NCBI GenBank assembly: GCA_029222685.1
Contig: JARHVB010000005.1
Location: forward strand, 269,348 to 333,347
Direction of reading: 5' to 3'
Source of the DNA: Terripilifer ovatus
GTDB taxonomy: Bacteria > Pseudomonadota > Alphaproteobacteria > Rhizobiales > Beijerinckiaceae
DNA: 64,000 nucleotides
Below the pieces are notes generated by a model. It had not been told where the DNA came from. It was given only the letters and a program-made list of their open reading frames with translations, and did not search any database. How positions within the stretch are numbered: the first letter of the stretch is position 1; each line of letters starts with the position of its first letter. The translations under genes and the position numbers were made by a program. This document shows positions 1 to 8,576 of the stretch, in pieces.

Positions 1-321
1 ACGCAGATATTGCGCCGCCCGCAGATTCTCGCCGACCGTGAGGCCGGAGAACACATTGGTGATTTGAAAGGTGCGGACGATGCCGCGCTGCGCCACCTGC
101 TGCGGCTTGAGATTGGTGATGTCGGCGCCATCGAAATGGACACGGCCCGACGACGGCTTGACGAAGCCGGTGATGATGTTGAAGAGCGTCGTCTTGCCGG
201 CCCCGTTCGGGCCGATGAGGCTGACGATCTCGCCGCGCTGCAGCTCGAATGCGATATCGCGCGCAGCGACGACACCGCCGAACATGCGGGTGACGTTGTC
301 GATGGCAAGCAGCGCCGGCAT
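1..321 (-). CDS. livG: LivG-type ABC transporter ATP-binding protein, N-terminal part (cut by window edge)
   Basis: The first 107 residues of a branched-chain amino acid/amide-type ABC ATPase are present; the rest lies left of the window. Walker A (GPNGAGKTT) is at about residues 37-45 and the Q-loop region (RTFQITNVF) at 83-91, as in LivG. Its start codon overlaps the stop of the livM gene upstream as ATGA, so the two are translationally coupled. It would energise the importer whose permeases and binding protein follow. The Walker B and signature motifs cannot be seen here. Confidence 0.9.
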   Translation of the reverse strand, partial: MPALLAIDNVTRMFGGVVAARDIAFELQRGEIVSLIGPNGAGKTTLFNIITGFVKPSSGRVHFDGADITNLKPQQVAQRGIVRTFQITNVFSGLTVGENLRAAQYLR

Positions 322-1301
322 CAGCGGGTCACCGCACTGACCTTGACGATCCCGGCCTTGCGCATGCGTCTCCATGCCAGGAGACCGATGGCGCCCTGGG
401 GCAGGTACATCGTCACGAGGATCAGCAGGATGCCGAAAACACTCAGCCGGATTTCGTTGATGAAGCGCAGATATTCCAGGGCGACTCCGATCAGCAAGGC
501 GCCGAGCAGCGGGCCAAGCACTGTGCCTTTGCCGCCGAGCGCGACCATCATCAGCATCGTCACCATGAAGCTGAAGCCGAACACTTCGGGTCCGACAAAG
601 GTGATGTAATGGGCGTAGAACGAGCCGGCCATCCCAGCGAGAAATGCGCCGATGACGAACGTCAGCAGCGCCTGGCGAAACGGATCGATGCCGACGGCCT
701 TGGCCAGCCGGCGGTTTTCCCGCACGGCGACGGCGCCCACCCGGAAGGCGGATTGGGCATAGAGCAAGACCACGCCGATCGTCACCGCCAGCACGGCGAG
801 AGCCAGATAATAGAACTGAACCCGCGAAGAGAAGTCCATCAGCACATGGCCGCCGATGGAAAGCCGCGGCGGCGGAATGCTCGAGAAACCGAGAGGCCCG
901 CGCGTCACCTCGATCCAGTTGTTGACGATGAGGCGCAGCACCTCCGCAAACGCCAGGGTGATCAGAACGAAGAAATGACCCTCCAGATGCAAGGTGATCA
1001 GCCCGATGACGAGGCCCGCGAGCGCCGCCAGCAGGCCCGCAACGGGAATGCAGGCCAGCGCCGGGAGGCCGTATTCCGTCGACAGGATGGCCGACGCATA
1101 GGCGCCGATGCCGAGAAAGGCGGCATGGCCCAGCGACAGCTCGCCGACGAAGCCGACGGTCAGGTTGAGGCTGGAGGCCAGGATCGCATAGAAGAACACC
1201 ATCACCATGACATGGATGAAGAACTGGTCGGTGATGACGAGCGGAGCGAGCGCAGCGAGCGCCAGAAACAGCAGCACGCCCCTGGTTTCGAGCCTGTTCA
1301 T
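321..1301 (-). CDS. livM: LivM-type ABC transporter permease
   Basis: 326-residue inner-membrane permease starting MNRLETRGVLLFLALAAL. It has the LivM-family signature of several hydrophobic helices, the stretch GELSLGHAAFLGIGAYAS near residues 55-72, and GGKGTVLGPLLGALL towards the C-terminus. Its start overlaps the livH stop as ATGA and its stop overlaps the livG start. It would form the translocation pore with LivH. A longer reading of this frame runs back through livH but is only an antisense-style shadow; the ATG at 1301 is the coupled start. Confidence 0.92.
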   Translation of the reverse strand: MNRLETRGVLLFLALAALAPLVITDQFFIHVMVMVFFYAILASSLNLTVGFVGELSLGHAAFLGIGAYASAILSTEYGLPALACIPVAGLLAALAGLVIGLITLHLEGHFFVLITLAFAEVLRLIVNNWIEVTRGPLGFSSIPPPRLSIGGHVLMDFSSRVQFYYLALAVLAVTIGVVLLYAQSAFRVGAVAVRENRRLAKAVGIDPFRQALLTFVIGAFLAGMAGSFYAHYITFVGPEVFGFSFMVTMLMMVALGGKGTVLGPLLGALLIGVALEYLRFINEIRLSVFGILLILVTMYLPQGAIGLLAWRRMRKAGIVKVSAVTR

Positions 1302-2176
1302 CGTTCGCGCGCCTCCGCCATGCCGAACAGGCCGCGCGGCCGAAACAGCAGCAACACGATGACGAGGGCAAAGCCGATCACGTCCATATAACCGGTCGAC
1401 ACGAAGCCGCCCCACAGGCTTTCGACCAGGCCGAGCAACAGACCGCCGACGATGGCGCCGGCGAAACTCCCCATGCCGCCCAGAATGACCACCACGAAGG
1501 CCTTGACCGTCGTGAGCTCGGCTGTGCTGAGCGAGGCAACGAAGACGGAGCCGAGCAGGATGCCGGACAGGGCCGCCAGCGTCGTGCCCAGCGCGAAAGT
1601 GAAGCGATAAATCCGGTCGATCGGAATGCCGACGAGCGCCGCCGCTTCCTTCTGCTGGAACACCGCGCGCATGGCGCGCCCAACGCGGGTTTTGGCGATG
1701 AGCAGATGAACGGCGATAATGGCCACGACCGATATGACGATGGTGAACAGGCGCGATTGCGTGATCAGGAGGCCGCCCATGAAGATCGGCTTCGAACTGA
1801 AGCCGGAGAGGATGTTCTTGGGTTCGGCGCCGAACACCAGCAGCATGGTGTTCAAAAGAAAGATCGACAGGCCGATCGTGACCATGGCGGTGGACAGCAT
1901 ATGGGCATCGCGCATGGGGCGCAGCAGCACGTAATCGACGACCATGCCGACCACCCACATGATCGCCAGGACGGCTGGGATGGCAGCGTAGAACGGCAGG
2001 CCGAGCTGCACGGTCGCCACATAGGCGAGCATGCCGCCCAGAACGAAGAACTCGCCCTGGGCGAAATTGACGACGCCCATCATGCCGAAGACAAGTGTCA
2101 GACCCACCGCAACAAGCGCATAGAAACAGCCCGTGACGATACCGTTGAGAATGAATTGAAGAGCGGTTTCCAGCAT
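1298..2176 (-). CDS. livH: LivH-type ABC transporter permease
   Basis: 292-residue membrane protein beginning MLETALQFILNGIVTGCFYA, with the family motif FGMMGVVNFAQGEFFVLGG at about 30-48 and GGMGSFAGAIVGGLLLG near 225-241. Length and helix pattern fit LivH. It lies 34 bp downstream of the binding-protein gene and overlaps livM by 4 bp. It is one of two pore subunits of the importer at this locus. Confidence 0.92.
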   Translation of the reverse strand: MLETALQFILNGIVTGCFYALVAVGLTLVFGMMGVVNFAQGEFFVLGGMLAYVATVQLGLPFYAAIPAVLAIMWVVGMVVDYVLLRPMRDAHMLSTAMVTIGLSIFLLNTMLLVFGAEPKNILSGFSSKPIFMGGLLITQSRLFTIVISVVAIIAVHLLIAKTRVGRAMRAVFQQKEAAALVGIPIDRIYRFTFALGTTLAALSGILLGSVFVASLSTAELTTVKAFVVVILGGMGSFAGAIVGGLLLGLVESLWGGFVSTGYMDVIGFALVIVLLLFRPRGLFGMAEARER

Positions 2177-2210
2177 TCAATGGCTTCCGGCAGTGCTCGT
2201 GCAGACCGCG

Positions 2211-3374
2211 CTATTGCGCGGCCGCCTTGTCGATTTCCTTGGAGGCGCGCACGACGGCGCCGCCCGGCGTCAGTTCGACGAGATAGAGGCTGAACCCATA
2301 ACCCTGGCCCTTGTCGTCGAAATGCACCCGGCCCGTCGGTCCAAGATAATCGGTCGCAGCCAGGGCTTCGCGGATTTTCTCCGGGTCCGCAGCGCCGGCC
2401 CGCTTGATGGCTTCGCCGACGACGTGGGTCGTGTTGTAGCCGAACATCGCATATTTGCTCGGGTCTTCGCCATTGGCCGCCTTGTAGGCCGCGACGAATT
2501 TGGCATTCTCCGCGCCGGGGATGGACGACGCATAGGCGACGCCCGCCAGAAGGCCATGCGCCGCGTCGCCCGCCAGCTTCAGGAAGGTCGGCGTGGTGAC
2601 GGCGCCGATGCCGAATATCTTGGATTCGACACCAAGCTCCTTGGCCTGTTTCAGCGCGGTTGCCGCGGACTGCGTATAGGCCGCCAGGAACACCAGATCC
2701 GGACGCGCACCTCGGACCTTGGTCAACAGGGTGTAGAAGTCCGTCGCGCTCTGATCGAAGAATTCGACGCCGACCGTCTTGGCGCCCAGGCCTTCGAGCG
2801 TTTTCTTGAAGGAGTCGACGGAGCCGCGGCCCCAGTCGTCATTCGCGGCGACGTAGAAGACGGTCTTGAATTTGAGGTCGTTGATCAGCGCGTTCGAGAA
2901 CGCCGCCGCCTCCATCGTGTCCTTCTCCGTATTGCGGAAGAACCATTTATTGCCCACCTCCGTGAGGCGCGGCAGCGATGAGGTTCCCGTCACCAGCGGG
3001 ATCTTGCTACGTTCGGCCACCGGCATCACCGCCTGCGTCGCGCCGCTGCAGAAAGCGCCGATCATCACCGGCACTTTATCGGAGGTGATGAGCTTTTCCG
3101 CGGCGCTGACCGATTCCGCCGGCCGGCATACGCCATCGGCGACGACGAGCTCGAGCTTCTTGCCCAACAGGCCGCCGGCGGCATTGATTTCCTTTTCGGC
3201 CAGTTGCGCGCCTTTGACGAAGCTCATGCCGTCGAAGGCCACACCTCCTGTGAGCGGCTCGATGACACCGATCTTGACGGTTTCCTGCGCTTGCGCCGCT
3301 CCCATACTGATCCCAGTCACCCCAAGTCCGGCAGCGAACACGGATGCAAGCAGCGATTGAACTGGTTTCTTCAT
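2211..3374 (-). CDS. LivK-type periplasmic substrate-binding protein
   Basis: 387 residues with a Sec signal peptide (MKKPVQSLLASVFAAGLGV, cleavage expected after AQA near residue 29) and the start of the mature Peripla_BP_6 fold, VKIGVIEPLTGG. The family captures branched-chain amino acids, amides, urea or aromatic acids for a LivHMGF pump. It sits between an amidase gene and livH on the same strand, which suggests an amide or amide-derived ligand. The ligand cannot be read from sequence. Confidence 0.9.
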   Translation of the reverse strand: MKKPVQSLLASVFAAGLGVTGISMGAAQAQETVKIGVIEPLTGGVAFDGMSFVKGAQLAEKEINAAGGLLGKKLELVVADGVCRPAESVSAAEKLITSDKVPVMIGAFCSGATQAVMPVAERSKIPLVTGTSSLPRLTEVGNKWFFRNTEKDTMEAAAFSNALINDLKFKTVFYVAANDDWGRGSVDSFKKTLEGLGAKTVGVEFFDQSATDFYTLLTKVRGARPDLVFLAAYTQSAATALKQAKELGVESKIFGIGAVTTPTFLKLAGDAAHGLLAGVAYASSIPGAENAKFVAAYKAANGEDPSKYAMFGYNTTHVVGEAIKRAGAADPEKIREALAATDYLGPTGRVHFDDKGQGYGFSLYLVELTPGGAVVRASKEIDKAAAQ

Positions 3375-3397
3375 GGTCCGATACCCCCTGGTTCGCG

Positions 3398-4810
3398 TTA
3401 TGCTTCGACAAAGACTGGCAATCGTCGTGCCTCATGGGCAATCGACGCTTCGAACGAGCGCGAGGCGCGCAGCAGAACCGCCTCGCCATACATCGGCCCG
3501 ACAAGCTGCAGCCCGACAGGCAGGCCCGCGCGGGTATAGCCGCAGTTGAGGCTCATCGCCGGCTGGCCGGAGAGGTTGAACGGATAGGTGAAAGGCGACC
3601 ACTCCAGCCAGTTGGCCTGGTCATAACCCGGCGGCGACAGCCGGCCGGCGGCGAACGGCGGCACGGCGACCGTCGGCGTGATCAGCACATCGTAGTCCTG
3701 ATGGAAGCGGCGCGCTTCCCGCGAGATGCGGATCTGGAAATCATAGGCCTCGAGGAAGGTTTCGCGGCTGACAGCCTTGCTCTCGATCAGGACCGCGGCG
3801 AGGCCTGGATCGAGCCGCGCCACCGCTTCCGGTGTAAGCCGGCGCAGGGAATGCGCGATGCCCGTCTGGAAATAGACGTTGAACGCATCCCGCGCATCGG
3901 GGAGCGGTGTGTCGACAACCTCGACATGCGATCCCAGTTCCTCGAAACGGCGCGCCGCCCGATCGACCAGATCGGCGACTTCCGGGTGAACCTTCGCATG
4001 GCCGAGCGTCGGGCTGTAGGCGATGCGCAGACCTTTCGCGTCGCCGTCCGTTGGCAGGCCAGCAACATAACTCTCCTGCGGCGGCGGCAAGGCGTTCCAG
4101 TCGCGCGCGTCGGCACGGGTCATCACATCGAGCAGCAGGGCTGTGTCCGCAACGGTCCTTGCAATCGGCCCGATATGGCCTGCCGTCCACACGGCGCTTG
4201 GCGGATAGGCCGGGATGCGGCCGCGGGTGGCCTTCATCGCCACAAGCCCGCAGAACGCCGCGGGAATGCGAACCGAGCCGCCCGCATCGGTACCGATCGA
4301 AGCGATCGCATGGCCGGCGGCAACGGCAGCAGCCGCGCCGCCGCTGGACCCGCCAGGTGTCAGCGCCGTGTTCCAGGGATTTCGCGAGATGCCGGTCAGC
4401 GGACTGTCGGTCACGGCCTTCCAGCCGAATTCCGGCGTCGTCGTCTTGCCCACGATGATCGCGCCGGCTTCAAACACCCGCGCCACCGCCGGCGCATCAT
4501 CCGGCCCAGGCTCGCTCGACGTCGTCAGCGAGCCCGACCGCGTCGGCCACTTCGCCGTGATGATCGCATCCTTGATCGTCATCGGAATGCCGTCGAGCGC
4601 GCCAGCCGGCGCGCCGCGATGCCACCGATCCTGTGCCGCTTTCGCCTGCGCCAGCACGGCTTCGGGCGCTTCGCGCACGACGAACGCGTTGAGTGCAGGT
4701 TCGGTGGCAGCGGTCTGGTCGAGAACGGCATGGGCGAGATCGACCGGCGAGACATCGCTCGCCCGGAAGGCCGCCAGCAGTTCAGTCATCGAACGCGCCG
4801 CCAGAGACAT
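3398..4810 (-). CDS. Amidase-signature family hydrolase
   Basis: 470 residues from the chosen ATG at 4810. The Lys/cis-Ser/Ser apparatus is visible: TIKDAI (Lys about 80), GGSSGG (Ser about 155-156) and GTDAGGSVRIPA (nucleophile Ser about 179). The family hydrolyses carboxamides to acid plus ammonia or amine in the cytoplasm. An in-frame ATG at 4876 exists, but the 4810 start has GAGGG five bases upstream and leaves a palindrome at 4827-4852 outside the coding region. It is the first gene of an operon with the Liv-type importer (23 bp to the next gene), so import and hydrolysis of an amide is a natural reading. GatA is excluded by context: no gatB or gatC is present. Confidence 0.88.
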   Translation of the reverse strand: MSLAARSMTELLAAFRASDVSPVDLAHAVLDQTAATEPALNAFVVREAPEAVLAQAKAAQDRWHRGAPAGALDGIPMTIKDAIITAKWPTRSGSLTTSSEPGPDDAPAVARVFEAGAIIVGKTTTPEFGWKAVTDSPLTGISRNPWNTALTPGGSSGGAAAAVAAGHAIASIGTDAGGSVRIPAAFCGLVAMKATRGRIPAYPPSAVWTAGHIGPIARTVADTALLLDVMTRADARDWNALPPPQESYVAGLPTDGDAKGLRIAYSPTLGHAKVHPEVADLVDRAARRFEELGSHVEVVDTPLPDARDAFNVYFQTGIAHSLRRLTPEAVARLDPGLAAVLIESKAVSRETFLEAYDFQIRISREARRFHQDYDVLITPTVAVPPFAAGRLSPPGYDQANWLEWSPFTYPFNLSGQPAMSLNCGYTRAGLPVGLQLVGPMYGEAVLLRASRSFEASIAHEARRLPVFVEA

Positions 4811-4826
4811 CAAGCCCTCATCGGAC

Positions 4827-4852
4827 AAATTAATTGTTCGGACGATTAATTT
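4827..4852. promoter_or_regulatory. Imperfect 26-bp palindrome upstream of amidase operon, candidate operator
   Basis: Outer arms AAATTAAT and ATTAATTT are perfect 8-bp inverted repeats. The 10-bp centre TGTTCGGACG is itself partly symmetric. It lies 16 bp upstream of the amidase ATG at 4810, where a repressor would block transcription or initiation. No regulator gene is adjacent, so the binding protein is unknown. Confidence 0.6.
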
Positions 4853-5048
4853 CTGCCAAGCCCGGTTTTCTGTCAAGGACGTTCGTTAAGCAGGGATAGC
4901 CGCAAACTTGGGCAGGATGCGGCCGGCCGCAGCCGGTGTCATTCCCGACGCGCGAAGCGCATCCGCTGCGCAGGCTTCAGGACGACAGAGCGGGAACGCC
5001 CCTCCACACCCGGCGTTGTCAACAGGCGCTGAGACTGGAGCAAGGACG

Positions 5049-5672
5049 ATGGTTCAGATATTGGAGACGATCAAACGGACGGCCGAACGGCTTACCGGGA
5101 TGGGAAGGCCGCCGCACGGCGAACTCTCGTCCTGGGTTCGCGACCGCAAAGCCAATGCTTTCCGCTTCCGCGACGACGGCATCATCCCCAACCACCCGCG
5201 CTGGCCGCTGATCATCTACCGCGGCTGCCTCAAGGTTCCCGACACTTACGATCCTGCCGCAGCCTTTGAAGATCTCTTCGAGAAAAACGGCTGGGGCGAT
5301 TCCTGGCGTGACGGGATATATGACTACGCCCACTATCACTCGCGCATCCACGAAGTTCTGGGCATCGCGCGCGGATCGGGAAAGGTCCGGTTCGGCGGCG
5401 GACGCGGCCGGACCCTTCACTTGAAAGCCGGCGATGTGGCGATCCTGCCCGCGGGCACCGGCCATCAAAGCCTCACCGCCTCGGATGATTTCCTCGTGGT
5501 CGGCGCCTATCCGCCTGTCGGCACCTACGACGAATGCACGACGGAAGAGGATCGCAAGAAGGCGATCCCCGCGATTGCAAGGACGGGACGGCCGAGAAAA
5601 GACCCCGTCTACGGCTCGAACGGGCCGCTCGTAGAGGCGTGGAAAAACAAGAAGTCGAACGGCGGACATTGA
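5049..5672 (+). CDS. Cupin-domain protein, YjlB-like
   Basis: 207 residues from the ATG at 5049 (AAGGA two bases upstream; other in-frame starts further up lack a good site). A single cupin barrel is visible: HYHSRIHEVLGIARG near residues 96-110 supplies metal-ligand type histidines, and LKAGDVAILPAGTGHQS near 126-142 is the second cupin motif. This matches my memory of the YjlB/COG4297 group, whose function is not established. It is convergent with the hydrolase gene (15 bp apart) and probably monocistronic. Confidence 0.75.
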   Translation: MVQILETIKRTAERLTGMGRPPHGELSSWVRDRKANAFRFRDDGIIPNHPRWPLIIYRGCLKVPDTYDPAAAFEDLFEKNGWGDSWRDGIYDYAHYHSRIHEVLGIARGSGKVRFGGGRGRTLHLKAGDVAILPAGTGHQSLTASDDFLVVGAYPPVGTYDECTTEEDRKKAIPAIARTGRPRKDPVYGSNGPLVEAWKNKKSNGGH

Positions 5673-5687
5673 CGCCGCCGCAGATTT

Positions 5688-6866
5688 TCATTTCGCCGCG
5701 GACGGCCCCTGCAAGGATGGCTGCTGCGCCAGCCAGCCTTCGATCACGGCGGCGATCTCGTCCGAATTATTCTCGACCATCATCATGTGTCCGTTGCCGC
5801 GCACGCCCTTGTCGACCAGCCGGATGTAGGTGTTGGCGACGCCGGCCTGGGTGAGCCATTTTGCAGTGCAATGGTCATAGGGCGCGTGATAGGAGGCTTC
5901 GGACTGGATGATGACGGTGGGAATGCCGGCGATCTTGGGCAGCTTGCGGGCCGGCTCCTTCTGCATCCAGCAGCGCACGAGATCGGGCGCATCGGCCTTC
6001 TCCTGCTGGACCACGTCGAGCGCGCCGCCGGGCGGCACAGGCGGATCGTAGGCCAGTTGAATGTCGGCGAGGCCTGAGATCTTGGTCGGTGCGGCGTCCT
6101 TGAACCAGTCCGGTGCACCGGTCGGCACCATGTCATGCACCGGCGGCCCGCTCGGCTCGATAGCGACCATCGCTTTGACGAGATTGGGCCGTGCTTCGGC
6201 GACCGGCCAGTTGTAGGCGCCCGATTGCGAATGGGTCAGCAGGATCGCCGGCCCGATCTTGTCCAACAGCGCGACCAGCGCCGGAGCATTGAGTTCCTGT
6301 TGCTTGGTGAAATTGGGGAGCGAGGGATATTGCGTTGCCCAGAACTTCTGGAAGTACGGATCCTCGAGATCGCCCGTGCCGGGGAACTGGGTGTGCAGAT
6401 GCGCCTGCGGCCAGAGCTTGTATTTCTCCGGGCTGACGAAGCGCTGCTGCGCGAACTGCAGGCTGGCATTGCCGAGCGGACCGAAGGCTTGCGAATAATA
6501 TGCGGAGCGGCCGCGCGCCACCTGGTCGACGATGTACACCGCATAACCGCGGCGCAGGAAATATTGCGACCAGCCCTCGCCGCCGGCGATGTTGCCGGTG
6601 AAATTGGTTCCTGTCTGGCTGCCGCCCGGCACCATCACGATCGGATAAGGGTGCTCCAGCTTCGCCGGGATCTGGAACTCGGCGTAGAGGTGGCCGGTCA
6701 TCGGACTGCCTTCGATCGATTTATCGACTTGGCCGCCGGCATAGAGATAGCCGGAGCGTGCGATCACCATCGGCGCAACATCAGCGGCGAAAGCATTATG
6801 GTCCGCGCCCGCCGCGAACATCATCGCCAGAATGGCCGAATAGCCAAACGATCTCGACCAGGGCAT
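5688..6866 (-). CDS. Secreted alpha/beta hydrolase
   Basis: 392 residues with a signal peptide (MPWSRSFGYSAILAMMFAAG, cleavage expected near AFA-A at residues 26-28). VMVPGGSQTG near 77-86 is an oxyanion-loop type motif. The nucleophile elbow is THSQS at 211-215 (Ser213), a GxSxG variant without flanking glycines. GNGHMMMVENNSDE near the C-terminus supplies the probable catalytic His. Likely a periplasmic or secreted esterase; substrate unknown. It is divergent from the first Rieske oxygenase gene across a 307-bp gap. Confidence 0.8.
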   Translation of the reverse strand: MPWSRSFGYSAILAMMFAAGADHNAFAADVAPMVIARSGYLYAGGQVDKSIEGSPMTGHLYAEFQIPAKLEHPYPIVMVPGGSQTGTNFTGNIAGGEGWSQYFLRRGYAVYIVDQVARGRSAYYSQAFGPLGNASLQFAQQRFVSPEKYKLWPQAHLHTQFPGTGDLEDPYFQKFWATQYPSLPNFTKQQELNAPALVALLDKIGPAILLTHSQSGAYNWPVAEARPNLVKAMVAIEPSGPPVHDMVPTGAPDWFKDAAPTKISGLADIQLAYDPPVPPGGALDVVQQEKADAPDLVRCWMQKEPARKLPKIAGIPTVIIQSEASYHAPYDHCTAKWLTQAGVANTYIRLVDKGVRGNGHMMMVENNSDEIAAVIEGWLAQQPSLQGPSAAK

Positions 6867-7173
6867 CGCAAACCTCCCGCTGACAGCGCTCTCCGTGGCG
6901 CACGTGTTTTCACGAAAACATGTCCTTCACCGTAGCACAAGACCATGCAGCACGATGAGTTTTGCGTTCGCTGCAATGTAGAGCCTGCTTGCAATGGGCA
7001 CACGCGGGGATGTCGCCCACAGCGACGCGCAACTTCATCAATCGCGCTGTTGACAGCCAAACCGTTGCGAGCTACTTCGAAAGTTGACAAAGTCAAATTT
7101 GAATAATTCAATATCTGTTGCGCGGGCCAGGGCGCCCCAGCAGCGGCAAATAGAGACGCATAGGGAGAGGACA
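6867..7173. other. 307-bp divergent intergenic region between hydrolase and Rieske operon
   Basis: No coding gene is seen. The last 100 bp are AT-richer than the surroundings and hold the overlapping palindromes at 7084-7111. Two opposing transcription units start here, so promoters for both are expected. I could not assign clear -35/-10 boxes. Confidence 0.6.
7084..7111. promoter_or_regulatory. Cluster of three overlapping palindromes, candidate operator
   Basis: Reading left to right there is TTGAC-N3-GTCAA (7084-7096), the perfect palindrome TCAAATTTGA (7093-7102), and TTGAA-N3-TTCAA (7099-7111). The half-site TTGA recurs in alternating orientation. It lies 62 bp before the ATG of the Rieske gene at 7174. 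The MarR-type gene at the end of the same operon is one candidate binder. Confidence 0.55.
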
Positions 7174-8493
7174 ATGACGACAGCCAGCGAAAGCGAACTG
7201 CTGACGCATGTTGGGCCCGGCACACCGATGGGCTCAATGATGCGGGAATACTGGATTCCCGCCATGCTCTCCTCCGAACTGAAGGCCGATGCGCCGCCGA
7301 CGCGCCTGAAGCTGCTTGGCGAAAAGCTGATCGCCTTCCGCGACAGCACCGGCCGGGTCGGCGTCCTCGATCACCGCTGCCCGCACCGCTGCGCCTCGAT
7401 GTTCTTCGGACGCAATGAAGACTCCGGCATCCGCTGCACATACCACGGCTGGAAATTCGACGTCGAGGGCCATTGTCTCGACATGCCGAATGTCCCCTCT
7501 CACATGGCTTTTCCTGAAAAGGTGATGGCGAAGGCCTACAAGGTGCAAGAACGCTACGGCATCGTCTGGGCCTATATGGGCAGCCGCGCCGAGGCGCCGC
7601 CCCTGCCCTGTTTCGAGGCGGCGATGCTGGCCGACGACAGCGAGCGCAACCTGTTCTGCGTGCAGCGCGAGTGCAACTGGCTGCAGGGCCTCGAAGGCGA
7701 CATCGACACCTCGCATTTCAGCTTCCTGCACATGGGCGCCATGGAACCGGCCGATGTCGACCAGGGCACATATGGCCGCTATGCCTTGATCAATCGGGCG
7801 CCCGAATATCATGTTGCCGACACCGACTGGGGCACCATGTACGCCGCCTACAGGCCGGCCGAGACCAACTCGACCTACTGGCGCGTGGCGCATTTCATGT
7901 TCCCGTTCTGGACGATCCCGCCGGACGGACATTTCGCCGACCACGTCATCGCGCGTGCCTGGGTGCCGATGGACGACACCCACACCATGTTCTTCCACAT
8001 CTCCTGGAAGAAGAACACGCCGGGCCTGCGCAACAAGAAGGACGGCACACGCATTCCAGGCGCCAGCATCGGCAACAAGTATCTTCCCAACGATTCAAGC
8101 TGGCTCGGCCGCTGGCGGCTGGCCGCCAATGCGACGAACGACTACCTGATCGATCGCGACAGCCAGAAGACGGAGAGCTATTCCGGCATCGACGGCATCC
8201 ACCTGCAGGACCAGGCGCTGACCGAAAGCATGGGCGAGATCGTCGATCATACGTTCGAACATCTCGCCATCAGCGACCTTATGATCACCCGCACAAGGCG
8301 GCGCATCCTGCAGGCGGCGCGCGCCGCCGCGGAAGGCATCACGCCGCCCGGCGTCGATAATCCGGAAGTGTTTCAGGGCGCGCGCGGCGGCGATTTCATC
8401 AGCCCGAATTCCGTCGGCTGGCTGCAGGCCTATTCGGACGAGCTGCGCATATCGAAGAATCCCACCGGTGTTCTGCGCGTCGCCGCAGAATAA
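7174..8493 (+). CDS. Rieske non-heme iron oxygenase, alpha subunit (1)
   Basis: 439 residues. ATG at 7174 follows GGGAGAGG. The Rieske [2Fe-2S] motif is complete (CPH near residues 69-71, then CTYH 17 residues later), followed by a mononuclear iron site in GDIDTSHFSFLH. The layout resembles phthalate 4,5-dioxygenase-type oxygenases of about 430 residues with no beta subunit. Such enzymes hydroxylate or demethylate aromatic or aliphatic acids using electrons from a reductase. No ferredoxin or reductase is encoded in the window. It is the first gene of an operon with an ABC importer. Confidence 0.9.
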   Translation: MTTASESELLTHVGPGTPMGSMMREYWIPAMLSSELKADAPPTRLKLLGEKLIAFRDSTGRVGVLDHRCPHRCASMFFGRNEDSGIRCTYHGWKFDVEGHCLDMPNVPSHMAFPEKVMAKAYKVQERYGIVWAYMGSRAEAPPLPCFEAAMLADDSERNLFCVQRECNWLQGLEGDIDTSHFSFLHMGAMEPADVDQGTYGRYALINRAPEYHVADTDWGTMYAAYRPAETNSTYWRVAHFMFPFWTIPPDGHFADHVIARAWVPMDDTHTMFFHISWKKNTPGLRNKKDGTRIPGASIGNKYLPNDSSWLGRWRLAANATNDYLIDRDSQKTESYSGIDGIHLQDQALTESMGEIVDHTFEHLAISDLMITRTRRRILQAARAAAEGITPPGVDNPEVFQGARGGDFISPNSVGWLQAYSDELRISKNPTGVLRVAAE

Positions 8494-8576
8494 CGGCGCA
8501 GACACAACCGAAACCATGCGCTGCGCGGCGTGCCACGGGCATGAGCGGGCGCGGATCGACAATTGGGGAGGACAGT

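Noticed and set aside
321..2180. A 619-residue minus-strand reading frame covering livH and livM
   Set aside because: Its first half lies over livH in another frame and is Arg/His-rich; the livM start at 1301 is coupled to livH by ATGA.
4811..4876. A 22-residue N-terminal extension of the amidase
   Set aside because: It would translate through the palindrome and lacks a ribosome-binding site, while the start at 4810 has GAGGG at good spacing.
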